The notes: generated by a model not told the origin, from the sequence alone. A stretch of 64,000 bases of DNA from an uncultured Rhizobiaceae group bacterium (GCA_937930635.1 CALHCF010000004.1:62001-126000), one strand, 5' to 3'; shown: positions 47,890-56,808, counted from the stretch's first letter. Numbers and translations are program-made.

Positions 47890-48767
47890 TGGACGTCTGG
47901 ATTAGCATCTTCATTTCCATTTGCGCAGCGTCTACCCCTTTGTTGCTGGCGGCCACAGGTGAACTGGTGGTGGAGCGTTCCGGCGTGCTCAACCTTGGCG
48001 TTGAAGGCATGATGATCATTGGTGCCGTCGCCGGTTTCTCAGCCGCCCAGGCGACCGGAAACCCTTATGCAGGGGCGGTGGTGGCGGTTTTTGCCGGTGC
48101 AGTTTTCTCGCTGCTCTTTGCATTTCTTACGTTGACGCTGGTGGCCAATCAGGTTGCTACCGGTCTTGCGCTTACAATCCTGGGTCTGGGGCTTTCCGGG
48201 ATGATTGGCGAGCATTTCGTAGGGCAACCTGGCATCAGAATGGAGGCTCTTGTTCTGGGTCTGGACGCAATCTTCTACATATCAATCGCGCTCATTGGCG
48301 CTGTTTCGTGGTTTCTGTTTCGCACCAGAGCCGGTTTGATGTTGCGTTCTGTTGGTGACAGCCACACTTCTGCCCACGCTCTTGGGCTCAATGTCATTCG
48401 TATCCGCTATTTAGCGGTAATGTTTGGGGGAGCCTGTGCAGGATTGGGAGGAGCGCATCTTTCACTTGTCTATGTGCCACAGTGGGTTGAAGGCATGACG
48501 GCAGGGCGCGGCTGGATTGCGCTTGCCTTGGTGGTCTTTGCCTCATGGCGACCGGCAAGGCTGTTGGTTGGTGCCTACCTGTTTGGCGCTGTCACCATTG
48601 CACAATTTCATGCACAGGCGGTTGGTGTAGCAATACCGCCGCAGTTCCTGACATCGCTGCCTTATCTGGCGACGATCATCGTTCTGGTCTTGATTGCCCG
48701 AAACAGGCGGCTCACAATGATCAATACACCGGCTGCGCTGGGGCAACCCTTCGTGCCGGATCGATAG
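47889..48767 (+). CDS. ABC transporter permease (BMP/nucleoside type), second
   Basis: 292-residue permease paired with the preceding one. Typical blocks: ERSGVLNLGVEGMMIIGAV, ANQVATGLALTILGLGLSGMIGE, GLMLRSVGDSHTSAHALGLN and GGACAGLGGAHLSL. Its ATG shares the A with the upstream stop (TGATG), so the two permeases are translationally coupled. The longer open frame upstream is a shadow inside the first permease. Confidence 0.93.
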   Translation: MDVWISIFISICAASTPLLLAATGELVVERSGVLNLGVEGMMIIGAVAGFSAAQATGNPYAGAVVAVFAGAVFSLLFAFLTLTLVANQVATGLALTILGLGLSGMIGEHFVGQPGIRMEALVLGLDAIFYISIALIGAVSWFLFRTRAGLMLRSVGDSHTSAHALGLNVIRIRYLAVMFGGACAGLGGAHLSLVYVPQWVEGMTAGRGWIALALVVFASWRPARLLVGAYLFGAVTIAQFHAQAVGVAIPPQFLTSLPYLATIIVLVLIARNRRLTMINTPAALGQPFVPDR

Positions 48768-48779
48768 AGTTTTAACGCA

Positions 48780-48823
48780 AGCCGATATCAGGTCGGCTCC
48801 AATAAAAACCAGGGGGCGTCCCC
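48780..48823 (+). promoter_or_regulatory. Two intercistronic hairpins before the substrate-binding gene
   Basis: AGCCGA (48780-48785) pairs with TCGGCT (48793-48798), and GGGG (48812-48815) pairs with CCCC (48820-48823). They fill the 77-base gap between the second permease and the BMP gene. In such operons hairpins here often protect the 3' mRNA so that the binding protein is made in excess; here that is inferred. AAAGGGAAA then provides the ribosome site. Confidence 0.45.
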
Positions 48824-48844
48824 AAACAAAGGGAAATCGAAACA

Positions 48845-49921
48845 ATGAAGAAAACAATCTTTGCACTGGCCGCTTCGGCTGCGGCGCTGATGACAACGGG
48901 TGCGATGGCAGATGGTCATGCAAAAACCAAAGCCTGTTTCATCTACATTGGGCCAACAGGTGATTTTGGCTGGACCTACCAGCACGATCAGGGGCGTAAA
49001 TCCATTGAAGCCGCGTTTGGCGACAAGGTTGAAACCGCTTATCTGGAAAATGTTCCCGAAAGCGCGGAAGCACAACGCTCCATCGAGAAATTTGCCCGTT
49101 CAGGCTGCAATATCATCTTCACCACATCCTTCAACTACATGGACCCAACCAACAAGGCTGCGGGTAAACATCCTGATGTGAAGTTTGAACATGCCACCGG
49201 CTACAAGCGCGAGCATCCCAATATTTCAACCTATTCGTCGAAATTTTATCAGGGGCGCTATATTCAGGGTCAGATCGCCGCGAAGATGTCGAAAACCGGA
49301 GTTGCCGGTTACATCGCGTCTTTCCCTATTCCTGAAGTGGTCCGGGGTATCAATTCTTTTGTTTTGGGTGCCCAGTCGGTCAACCCGGATTTCAAGCTGA
49401 AAGTCGTGTGGGTCTCCACCTGGTTTGATCCGCCAAAAGAAGCGGATGCCGCCAAGGCACTTATTGACCAGGGTGTCGACATAATCACGCAACACACGGA
49501 TTCCACGGGGCCGATGCAAGTTGCAGCGGAACGCGGGATCAAGGCTTTTGGTCAGGCTTCCGACATGATCAAGTTCGGTCCCAAAACCCAGCTGACCTCA
49601 ATTATTGACGAATGGGGTCCTTACTACGTCTCCCGCGTGAAAGCGGTTATGGACGGTACATGGAAGCAACAGGATGTTTGGCATGGTATGGCCGATGGCA
49701 ATGTTGTCATGGCACCTTATACGAACATGCCGGATGAAGTTGCCGAAGCTGCCAAGAAGACCGCTGCTGCGATAAAGGATGGCAGTTTTGAGCCATTTAC
49801 CGGCCCAATCACCAAACAGGACGGGAGCGTTTGGCTCAAGGAAGGTGAAAAGGCTGAGGTAGGAACGCTTCTTGGCATGAATTTCTACGTTAAGGGTGTT
49901 GACGACAAACTGCCACAATAA
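48845..49921 (+). CDS. BMP-family ABC substrate-binding protein
   Basis: 358-residue periplasmic receptor. The signal peptide MKKTIFALAASAAALMTTGAMA ends with AMA before DGHAKTK, so it is a soluble secreted protein without lipobox. The Bmp fold follows: CFIYIGPTGDFGWTYQHDQGRKSIEAAF, ARSGCNIIFTTSFNYMDPTNKAAGKHPDVKF, and IITQHTDSTGPMQVAAERGIKAFGQASDM. In relatives this protein binds nucleosides or purines; ligand here not proven. Ends the operon; a terminator lies 46 bases downstream. Confidence 0.93.
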   Translation: MKKTIFALAASAAALMTTGAMADGHAKTKACFIYIGPTGDFGWTYQHDQGRKSIEAAFGDKVETAYLENVPESAEAQRSIEKFARSGCNIIFTTSFNYMDPTNKAAGKHPDVKFEHATGYKREHPNISTYSSKFYQGRYIQGQIAAKMSKTGVAGYIASFPIPEVVRGINSFVLGAQSVNPDFKLKVVWVSTWFDPPKEADAAKALIDQGVDIITQHTDSTGPMQVAAERGIKAFGQASDMIKFGPKTQLTSIIDEWGPYYVSRVKAVMDGTWKQQDVWHGMADGNVVMAPYTNMPDEVAEAAKKTAAAIKDGSFEPFTGPITKQDGSVWLKEGEKAEVGTLLGMNFYVKGVDDKLPQ

Positions 49922-49966
49922 GTGGTATCCCAGACAAAAGCCCAATAGTGGAACAACAATAACACT

Positions 49967-49997
49967 GGGCGCCGCGCATAGTGCGGCACCCTTTTCT
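49967..49997 (+). terminator. Rho-independent terminator of the BMP transporter operon
   Basis: GGGcGCCGC (49967-49975) pairs with GCGGCaCCC (49983-49991) with one C-A mismatch around a seven-base loop, then TTTTCTT. This is the clearest intrinsic terminator in the window. Confidence 0.85.
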
Positions 49998-50024
49998 TCG
50001 ACAACCACAGGGATCTGATTTGCG

Positions 50025-50267
50025 ATGGAAGGTGAGATAACCTCACTCCCAATAATACGGATGGTCGTTAGTGTAGCCGTTGGAATGCTGGGCGTTCCAA
50101 TTGGCATGTTGCCATCGATCATTTTCTTTCGCGCCCTTGCCGACGGAACAGATGCAAGTGAAACCAGCAAGAAGCTTTATGCGGCGACATTATGGAGTGG
50201 TATGCTGGCCGGATGGGTCGGTCTTACCCTGATGATCTGGTGGGTTTTGGGTCAGTTATCAGGCTGA
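50025..50267 (+). CDS. Hypothetical small membrane protein
   Basis: 80-residue protein with two predicted transmembrane segments (about residues 10-35 and about 55-75), joined by a polar loop RALADGTDASETSKKLY. No family recognised. Ribosome site is weak. It begins 28 bases after the terminator, so it needs its own promoter, and ends seven bases before the convergent reductase gene. Its open frame of good composition and its membrane pattern support it; still a hypothetical. Confidence 0.5.
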   Translation: MEGEITSLPIIRMVVSVAVGMLGVPIGMLPSIIFFRALADGTDASETSKKLYAATLWSGMLAGWVGLTLMIWWVLGQLSG

Positions 50268-50274
50268 CAGCGGC

Positions 50275-51222
50275 CTAATTCAGGGGGACGTGTTCAGTTT
50301 TGGCAACAATCCGCTTGAGCAGTTTGAACAGCACTTCTTTTTCATCTGCTGTGGCGCCATCAATCGCATTGCTCTCAATCTGATTGCTCAGATCAAACAG
50401 ATGCTTGATCTGCTCAGTACCCTTGGCTGTTCCTGTTACTGTACAGCCAGCTTCACTGTCTGAAAGTTTGCAAAGACCGTCTTCCTCCATTGTCTTGACG
50501 ATATCCATCAACGATACCGGATCGAGAAATGTACGCGCGGCGAGTTCGGCAAGTGTCCGGGTCGCTCCGCCAAAAAGGCTTGCAGAAATTCGCCATTCTC
50601 CAAGGGTGAGGCCGTTGTTGCGCACCTCCTGGTGAAATTGGTGGCCCATCTGATGGTAAGCCCGCGACAGATGATAAAACAGCATGCTCTCTATGGGTGC
50701 ATCGATATCGTCAGTTACAAAGTTTTCGACATCAACAGTCGTCAGAGGCGCGGCGATGGAATAGGCACCGCCACCAAAGACAAGCCCTTCTTTCTTGTTG
50801 AGATCAAGTGCATGGACTTCTCCAACAATGATCCAGTGATCGCCGCCTTCGTAGACAGCCCATGTCGAACAGTCGAAACGGGTTGCACACCCCCCAATGA
50901 TCGGAACCTGATGTTGATCAAACTGATACTCCGTATCAGCAAACTTGTCTGACCCGCTTTTGGCGAACTTGTTGGACAAGTCCATCTGGTCTGTCGACAA
51001 AACATGAACTGAAAAGTTTTTTGCCTGTTTGAACGATGGTGCGGAATGGGCTGTCTTCGTGACACTCCATAAGATGAGAGGAGGATCAGTTGAAACAGAA
51101 TTGAAGCTCGACGCGGTCATTCCGATTGGGTCCCCGTTTTCAGCCCGCGTGGTCACGATTGTCACACCGGTTGCGAAGCTGGAAAGGGCATCGCGGAAGT
51201 CTCGCGCACTGAAGCTGCTCAT
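50275..51222 (-). CDS. Flavin reductase fused to a MarR-type domain
   Basis: 315 residues. The N-terminal half (to about residue 165) is a FMN/FAD:NADH reductase of the HpaC type (LSSFATGVTIVTT, GMTASSFNSVSTDPPLILWSV). The C-terminal half is a MarR-like winged helix (ESMLFYHLSRAYHQMGHQFHQEVRNNGLTLGEWRISASLF). The length and layout match the reductase C1 of 4-hydroxyphenylacetate 3-hydroxylase from Acinetobacter, where the MarR-like domain senses substrate and stimulates the reductase. AAGGA stands before the ATG at 51222. Supplies reduced flavin to the HpaB-type oxygenase 29 bases upstream. Confidence 0.88.
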   Translation of the reverse strand: MSSFSARDFRDALSSFATGVTIVTTRAENGDPIGMTASSFNSVSTDPPLILWSVTKTAHSAPSFKQAKNFSVHVLSTDQMDLSNKFAKSGSDKFADTEYQFDQHQVPIIGGCATRFDCSTWAVYEGGDHWIIVGEVHALDLNKKEGLVFGGGAYSIAAPLTTVDVENFVTDDIDAPIESMLFYHLSRAYHQMGHQFHQEVRNNGLTLGEWRISASLFGGATRTLAELAARTFLDPVSLMDIVKTMEEDGLCKLSDSEAGCTVTGTAKGTEQIKHLFDLSNQIESNAIDGATADEKEVLFKLLKRIVAKTEHVPLN

Positions 51223-51250
51223 ATGATCCTTATTCTCAACAAGCATCTGA

Positions 51251-52786
51251 TTACTCTTGCGAAAGGAGGTTATCGATACGGCCCATCAGCGGGTCTTTGT
51301 CGTAGATGTCGTAATAGGCCGATGACATCAGGGCAGGAGGACCAAAAAAGAAACGCTCATAAAGGGACTGGCGATTGCCAAAACCCGAAATAGCGACATC
51401 ATGTGCAAGTCTGTAGAGAGCTGTCCGGTCGCGCGACTCCATATTGGTCAGCTGGAAATATTGCAGCACATCAGGCGCGATTTCGTTGTCAAAATCCGCT
51501 TCCGATGGCGTCGCCATCAATGAGGATGATCCCAGCAGCTGCAGAATTTCCACCATGCGCGGATACATTTTGGGAAACATATTGCGCGATGTATCAATTG
51601 GGCTGCGCAGCGGAATAAAGTTGCCATATTGATCTTCATGAGCCTGTTCTTCAGCTGAAAACAGCATGGCGCGAACGCTCTCAGTCATTAGCATGACTTC
51701 TGAAATGAGACCCTTTGTATAGAGATCCTTATCACGCCCGGTGGCAGCAGCGATGCGGCACAGAAGACCGACCATAAACTCAGCTTTAGCCAGCTTGCCA
51801 CAGGCGACCTGGTGCATCATGTGCACCACCGCATTGGTGGCGTTGAAAGCCTGGTTGCACAGCTGGGGTTCGCCGTACATGAACACGCGATCCCAGGGAA
51901 CAAAGACATTTTCGAAAACGACAACGGCATCCATTTCGTCATAGCGCGAGGACAGAGGCGCATCGAAATGAGATTTCCCTTCATCGTAAGTGTCGCGACA
52001 GATCAACTTCAGACCGGGAGTTGCAATCGGAATGGCGAAGGCAAATGCAAAAGGAATGTTGTCATCGGTGGCGCGCAAGACGGTTGACGGGAATACTTCG
52101 ATTTCGTCGGCAAACGGGCCAAGCGTCGCGAGGAGGCGAGCACCATTGACCACGATTCCGGCATCCGTTTCCTCAACAACCTGCAAGGCGACCTTATCGC
52201 TGAATTTTCCTGCAGCCGCCTGCTGAAAATTCACGGAAGGGTTGACCAGTGTGTGGGTAAGCACCTTGTCGTTTTTGCGAACATAGTCATAGAAGCGAAC
52301 CATGTTTGAGGCAAAATCGGCCTGGCCCTTGGTTCCCTGTGCCAGGAAATCGGTTGCCGCTGCAAATGACATCACGGAGGCATTTTTATAATCCGGTGTG
52401 CGTCCAAACATCCCGTTCGACCACTTGGCCCACTCATAATACGCCCGCCCGCGCATTTTTATGTCATCCTGTGACTTGGGCAGTTTGAATGCCATGGCAC
52501 AGCGGTCGCCATCGTCATCGACATAGGTCACGGTATCGCGGAACTCCTCATCGTGTTGATTGTCGAGAAACCCTGCCAGTGTGGCCGCACCGCGAGCCAT
52601 GCCGGGTTCCTGAGTCACATCAGCAACACGCTTTCCTTTGGTCCAGACCTCCCGTCCGTCACGCAGTCCTGCCAGATATTCCGCTCCTGTTCTGATGCCG
52701 GCCTTGCCATGGCGCGCAGCTTCTGAACCTTCCGGTATCGCGCTGGATTTGCTTGTTTCTTGTCCACAGGGGTCTAGATTTTCCAC
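51251..52786 (-). CDS. hpaB: HpaB-type flavin-dependent monooxygenase (large component)
   Basis: 511-residue oxygenase of the 4-hydroxyphenylacetate 3-hydroxylase family (large, E. coli HpaB-type, not the shorter Acinetobacter C2-type). It uses reduced flavin supplied by the partner reductase. Core: RTGAEYLAGLRDGREVWTKGKRV, FPSTVLRATDDNIPFAFAFAIP, DAVVVFENVFVPWDRVFMYGE. GTG start with GAAGGA upstream; the first 30 residues are a low-complexity extension. Relatives act on chlorophenols or pyoverdine precursors too, so the substrate is not settled. No hpaDEFGHI ring-cleavage genes are in the window. Confidence 0.85.
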   Translation of the reverse strand: MENLDPCGQETSKSSAIPEGSEAARHGKAGIRTGAEYLAGLRDGREVWTKGKRVADVTQEPGMARGAATLAGFLDNQHDEEFRDTVTYVDDDGDRCAMAFKLPKSQDDIKMRGRAYYEWAKWSNGMFGRTPDYKNASVMSFAAATDFLAQGTKGQADFASNMVRFYDYVRKNDKVLTHTLVNPSVNFQQAAAGKFSDKVALQVVEETDAGIVVNGARLLATLGPFADEIEVFPSTVLRATDDNIPFAFAFAIPIATPGLKLICRDTYDEGKSHFDAPLSSRYDEMDAVVVFENVFVPWDRVFMYGEPQLCNQAFNATNAVVHMMHQVACGKLAKAEFMVGLLCRIAAATGRDKDLYTKGLISEVMLMTESVRAMLFSAEEQAHEDQYGNFIPLRSPIDTSRNMFPKMYPRMVEILQLLGSSSLMATPSEADFDNEIAPDVLQYFQLTNMESRDRTALYRLAHDVAISGFGNRQSLYERFFFGPPALMSSAYYDIYDKDPLMGRIDNLLSQE

Positions 52787-52816
52787 GAGCTCATTCCTTC
52801 TTGAGATCGATGATTA

Positions 52817-53269
52817 TCAGCCGTCGCTGGCTTCATCGAGTTTCGGTTCACTTATATGTTTCGCAATCTTGTCGAGTGTTGTTTCAAGGGCTTTCCATTC
52901 CTGCGCTGTGACAGCCGCCCGGACATTGGCGTCAATTTCAGCGACCCTGGGAACGACTTCCGCTTCGAGGTCACGTCCCTTCGCAGTGGCGATGACATAC
53001 ACAACACGCCGGTCTTCAAGTGATCTTAAACGCGTAACGAGATCACGTCGTTCCAATCTGTCGATGATTCCGACAAGGCTTGGAGAGGGAAGCAAAGTTC
53101 TTTCTGCCAATTGCGCCGAAGTCACCTTCTTTTCACTCCAAAGCACGCGCAGGACGCGCCATTGCTGCTCCGTGAGATCAAAGTGAGCAAAAAGCTCGCG
53201 ATAATCCGGAAGCACCTTATCCAGCGCACGGTGCAGAATCATGGGAAGTGAGTGATCGAAGCTTATCAT
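52817..53269 (-). CDS. MarR-family transcriptional regulator
   Basis: 150-residue winged-helix repressor: LTEQQWRVLRVLWSEKKVTSAQLAERTLLPSPSLVGIIDRLERRDLVTRLRSLEDRRVVYVIATAKG. Pattern is HpaR-like and it is the first gene of the hpaB operon. The operator-like repeat ends four bases before the ATG and covers the -10 region, so it almost certainly represses its own operon. A phenolic inducer is likely by homology only. hpaB starts 30 bases after its stop. Confidence 0.9.
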   Translation of the reverse strand: MISFDHSLPMILHRALDKVLPDYRELFAHFDLTEQQWRVLRVLWSEKKVTSAQLAERTLLPSPSLVGIIDRLERRDLVTRLRSLEDRRVVYVIATAKGRDLEAEVVPRVAEIDANVRAAVTAQEWKALETTLDKIAKHISEPKLDEASDG

Positions 53270-53272
53270 CGG

Positions 53273-53332
53273 TAATTAACATATTATTTGTTTACATGTT
53301 AATTAATATAGGGCGAGAATAGCGCTTGTCAA
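53273..53332 (-). promoter_or_regulatory. Promoter with overlapping palindromic operator of the monooxygenase operon
   Basis: Read on the minus strand: TTGACA (53332-53327), 16 bases, then TATATT (53310-53305), a near-perfect sigma-70 promoter. A perfect 10-bp inverted repeat TAATTAACAT (53273-53282) and ATGTTAATTA (53296-53305) has a 13-base spacer; arm centres are about two helical turns apart. It touches the -10 and covers the expected start site near 53298, so a bound regulator would block transcription. Only about 30 bases of leader would remain before the MarR ATG. Confidence 0.8.
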
Positions 53333-53431
53333 GTTTAACGCTGTGACCAACGCAAACGATGCCCTGAAAGTCGGGCTACAAAAGGTTCAATGTGGGTTAG
53401 TGGTAAAACAGTTCCTCAAACGAGGCGGCAT

Positions 53432-54211
53432 CTAAATGACCTGGATATCGTCACCCAAAGCAATGGTGCCGCCTTGCAATACCTCGGCGTAAACACCCAT
53501 ATCGAAATGCCCGTATGTCTTGCGCAACAGTGCCGGAAGCTGGATGTCGCGTTCAGCGGTTATGGGGTTAACCTGAGTAGCCGGGCATCTTTTGGTTCGT
53601 TTCACCAGTTTCAGCCGTACCGTGCCGATACTGACTTCCCGATCAACCAGATCAAGCTCGCTGAAGGGGTCCCACCCTTCAAACACAATATTGCTGCGAA
53701 AACGCTCAACCTGAACCGGCTTCTCTATCTTGGCGGAGAAATCATGAACCGAAGTTTGGTTGATCAGTGAAACTGTGTTCATCATGGCTTCGGATACGAC
53801 GGAGACGTCCGTAAATCGATGAGGGGCAGCGCTGGCAAAAGTGGGGCGTTCATCTGCCGTCAGTTGCAGAAGGTCCGTCAAAAAGTCGGACACAGCCTGT
53901 TGCCCCTCAGGCTCGGACATCTCGCATTCCAGAACCACTTTGCCTTTGGTGGAGACTACCAGCACATTTGTATCGGGGTTGAAGCGGGAAGAGAGCGTCG
54001 CCAGCTTCGCGTGTTGTGCCAGAACAATAAACCGATCTTTGGGCAAAGGCTTGGGATTTTCAGGATCAAAGCCACTGGATGCCTTTGCGAGGCCGAACAT
54101 TCGATCCCCTGGGAAGCCATTGCCAGCGTGAAGGGTGACTTCATCCAGTTTCTCGGCGCTCAACCCCTTAATTGGAAAACTGTTCAGTCCCGTTACTTTA
54201 CCTTTGTTCAC
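53432..54211 (-). CDS. MOSC-domain protein
   Basis: 259 residues with a MOSC N-terminal beta-barrel (LNSFPIKGLSAEKLDEVTL, GDRMFGLAK) and a MOSC domain with VERFRSNIVFEGWDPFSE and KRTKRCPATQVNP, which contains the conserved cysteine. MOSC proteins carry sulfur from persulfide in molybdenum cofactor or related pathways (YcbX-like). GTG start with GGAG six bases upstream. It is divergent from the isomerase-like gene with a 232-base spacer. Confidence 0.85.
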   Translation of the reverse strand: MNKGKVTGLNSFPIKGLSAEKLDEVTLHAGNGFPGDRMFGLAKASSGFDPENPKPLPKDRFIVLAQHAKLATLSSRFNPDTNVLVVSTKGKVVLECEMSEPEGQQAVSDFLTDLLQLTADERPTFASAAPHRFTDVSVVSEAMMNTVSLINQTSVHDFSAKIEKPVQVERFRSNIVFEGWDPFSELDLVDREVSIGTVRLKLVKRTKRCPATQVNPITAERDIQLPALLRKTYGHFDMGVYAEVLQGGTIALGDDIQVI

Positions 54212-54443
54212 GTGCCACTCCCGGTCGCTTCAAGTCGATATCAAACCAAGTCACTTTAGCGAACCGATCACGCATTTGGGAATAAAAGGCCATGGTAATC
54301 GCGTTCTGTTGTGAGTAGTTCCATCACACTGATATCCACATTTCGGAATCAGATCACGATCATGACGGGCTGCGATGTCAACCATGTGACAACACTCCGG
54401 TTCATGATCCCCTCGAAACATATCGAACCCAACAGGAAGCTTT

Positions 54444-55061
54444 ATGTCCCCCACAATTGACTACTATTATTTCGGTCTTTCTCCTTTTGCCTATTTCGGT
54501 CACAAAGCGATTTGCGATGTTGCGAAAGCTAACGGGGCGACCCTGAACATCAAGCCGGTGAACCTTTTTGGCTTGTGGGAAGTTTCCGGTGCCGTTCCCC
54601 CCGCCAAGCGTCTGCCAATTCGTCAAAAATACGGGAGTATTGATATTCCCCGTGTCGCTGAATACAGGCAGGTTCCCGTGACGCTTCCGCCCGCACATTT
54701 TCCCGTTGATGTCACCTTGTCTGACAGCTGCGCAATTGCGATCGCTGATCAGGGTGCAGATCCTGCTGAATATGTTGGCGCTGCAATGGCCGGTGTCTGG
54801 AACGACGGTGCCAATATGAGCGAAGAAGGCGAAGTGGCTTCGCGGCTGACCAAATGCGGATTTGACGCCGATGCCATTATGAATGCGGCGAAATCTGAAT
54901 CGGTTGCTGAAAAACGCGCGACCTATACGCAGGAAGCCATAGACAGCGGCGCGGTTGGCGTTCCGGCCTATGTGCTCAACGGCGAAGTCTTTTTCGGACA
55001 GGACAGAATTGAATATATCGATCACGCGCTCAAAACCGGAAGAGCTCCGTTTGGAGTTTGA
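54444..55061 (+). CDS. 2-hydroxychromene-2-carboxylate isomerase-like protein (DsbA/GST kappa fold)
   Basis: 205-residue thioredoxin-fold protein. The N-terminal DYYYFGLSPFAYFGH replaces the CxxC of DsbA with a serine, as in HCCA isomerases (NahD) and kappa GSTs, which use glutathione. C-terminal GAVGVPAYVLNGEVFFGQDRIEYIDHAL is diagnostic of the DsbA family. In naphthalene degraders it isomerises hydroxychromene-carboxylate; no such pathway is visible here, so physiological substrate is open. Confidence 0.85.
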   Translation: MSPTIDYYYFGLSPFAYFGHKAICDVAKANGATLNIKPVNLFGLWEVSGAVPPAKRLPIRQKYGSIDIPRVAEYRQVPVTLPPAHFPVDVTLSDSCAIAIADQGADPAEYVGAAMAGVWNDGANMSEEGEVASRLTKCGFDADAIMNAAKSESVAEKRATYTQEAIDSGAVGVPAYVLNGEVFFGQDRIEYIDHALKTGRAPFGV

Positions 55062-55180
55062 TCGATCAGACCAGATGATATGAACGTTGGCAGGCCGGTC
55101 GCGCAAACGCGCGGTCGGCCTGCAATTAACCAGACTGGCGAGCCTGTGCTTTGTAAACGACCAAACCGGAGATCTCGCAA

Positions 55181-56683
55181 ATGAGTGATGGTCCTCGCCA
55201 ATTTGCTGGCGACAGACACCACATAACTGACCCGCAGCGACTAAAAGCTGTCAGCAGGTCACAACTCAGAGACAGTCCACGCGAAGAATATTTCGATCAG
55301 CTAACCATGTTGGTTCACGAGGTCATTGGCACGCCGGTTGCCATGTTCACCGTTGTTGACGACAAAAAACAGTTTTTCAAAAGCGCCTATGGAGTTGCAG
55401 AACCCTGGCACACGCGGCGCGAAACCCCCATTTCTTATTCCTTTTGCCAGCACGTAATTGCGCTTCAGGAGCCGCTGTGGATTGAGGATGCGCTGGAAAA
55501 CCCTCTTGTCTGTGACAATCCGGGCACCGAGGCGTTGCAAATGAAGGCCTATCTGGGTGTTCCAATTTTGTCAGGTGATGGCCAGGTTATCGGAGCTCTA
55601 AGCGCAATCGATACCGCACCACGTAAGTGGAGCAAGAGTGACCAGAAATTTCTGGAAAAGTTTTCTCGCCTGATATCTCTTGAACTTGGGTCGCGCGAAA
55701 CCCTGCAGAAATCTCGCGATCAACTGGAAATGCTGACCAATCATGTGCCTGTCATGATCGGTCAGCTTGATGCTCAAAAACGCTACATGCTGGTCAATGA
55801 TTCTTATGCCCGGTTTTTCAATCTCGAAAGGAAGGACTTTACAGGTCGCCTGGCGAAAGACGTCCTTGGATCAGAGGTCTTTGCCACTGCGGAACCCAAT
55901 ATGGACCGAGCTCTTTCGGGTGAGACCATCGTTCAGGAAGTAAGAATGTCCTCCAAAGACGGTAACGAGGTGGCCTTGCATGTAAATTATGCTCCGGATT
56001 TTGATGAGGACGGGGCAGTAAAAGGCATCTCGGCTGCGATTGTAGACATCACCAAGGAAATGCAGGCCGACAAGCATCGTGAGATGTTGGTTCAGGAATT
56101 GAAACATCGCGTCAAGAATACGCTCGCTACCGTGCAGGCTATTTCGTCCCAAACCCTCAGGAATGCCACTGACCTTGAGCAGTTTGAGCATGTTTTTCGA
56201 GGGCGGTTGCACGCCATCGCCAGTGCACATGATATTTTGACGCAAAGCGATTATCAGGGCATTCATTTGCGAACCCTGATATCGCGCCAAGTCGAGCCCT
56301 ATGTCACAACAGACAGTGGCAGGTTGATACTCGATGGTCCCGACATCTATCTGTCCGGCCAAAGTGCTCAATCGCTGGGGCTGGTGATGCACGAACTGGC
56401 AACCAATGCTTCAAAATATGGTGCTCTTTGCCAATCAACAGGCAAAATCCATATCGATTGGCATACGCTTGAAAAGGGCGAAGTTCCCTCAATTTCGTTA
56501 AACTGGGCTGAGTTGGGAGGACCACCAGTCAAGGCCCCTGAAAAGACCGGGTTTGGCAGCAGATTGATTGAAACCAGCATGTCACAATCTCTGGGTGGCA
56601 ACGCAACACTGAGATACGATCCCGAAGGCTTCAACGCATCCCTGATCGTTCCCATTGGTGTAGACAGAAAGAGGGAATTTTGA
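55181..56683 (+). CDS. HWE-family sensor histidine kinase with GAF and PAS domains
   Basis: 500-residue cytosolic kinase (no membrane helix). A GAF domain at about residues 30-165 (VVDDKKQFFKSAYGV, SFCQHVIALQEPLWIEDALENP), a PAS domain at about 180-300, then the HWE kinase core. It has the phospho-acceptor VQELKHRVKNTLATVQAIS, the N box HELATNASKYGAL and the WxE in LNWAELGGPPV that names the family. HWE kinases are abundant in alphaproteobacteria and often control the general stress response or blue-light signalling. No LOV cysteine motif is visible, and no response regulator is adjacent. Confidence 0.92.
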   Translation: MSDGPRQFAGDRHHITDPQRLKAVSRSQLRDSPREEYFDQLTMLVHEVIGTPVAMFTVVDDKKQFFKSAYGVAEPWHTRRETPISYSFCQHVIALQEPLWIEDALENPLVCDNPGTEALQMKAYLGVPILSGDGQVIGALSAIDTAPRKWSKSDQKFLEKFSRLISLELGSRETLQKSRDQLEMLTNHVPVMIGQLDAQKRYMLVNDSYARFFNLERKDFTGRLAKDVLGSEVFATAEPNMDRALSGETIVQEVRMSSKDGNEVALHVNYAPDFDEDGAVKGISAAIVDITKEMQADKHREMLVQELKHRVKNTLATVQAISSQTLRNATDLEQFEHVFRGRLHAIASAHDILTQSDYQGIHLRTLISRQVEPYVTTDSGRLILDGPDIYLSGQSAQSLGLVMHELATNASKYGALCQSTGKIHIDWHTLEKGEVPSISLNWAELGGPPVKAPEKTGFGSRLIETSMSQSLGGNATLRYDPEGFNASLIVPIGVDRKREF

Positions 56684-56695
56684 GAGATGTTCCCA

Positions 56696-56778
56696 CGAAA
56701 CAAATTGTATTTTCATTGAACGAGAAACAGCGAGAAACAGGAAGCAGGGATATTTGCCGCTGTTTGCCCGTTGTTTCG
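56696..56778. repeat. Nested inverted repeats between the HWE kinase and the FAD oxidoreductase
   Basis: Outer arms CGAAACAA (56696-56703) and TTGTTTCG (56771-56778), inner arms AAACAGCG (56725-56732) and CGCTGTTT (56758-56765), all perfect. A tandem CGAGAAACAG copy lies at 56721-56740. The elements could fold into one long hairpin in the leader of the downstream gene or mark an operator. Function unknown. Confidence 0.5.
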
Positions 56779-56808
56779 GGATAGAAAAAAGATGAAGAGA
56801 TCCGTGAC

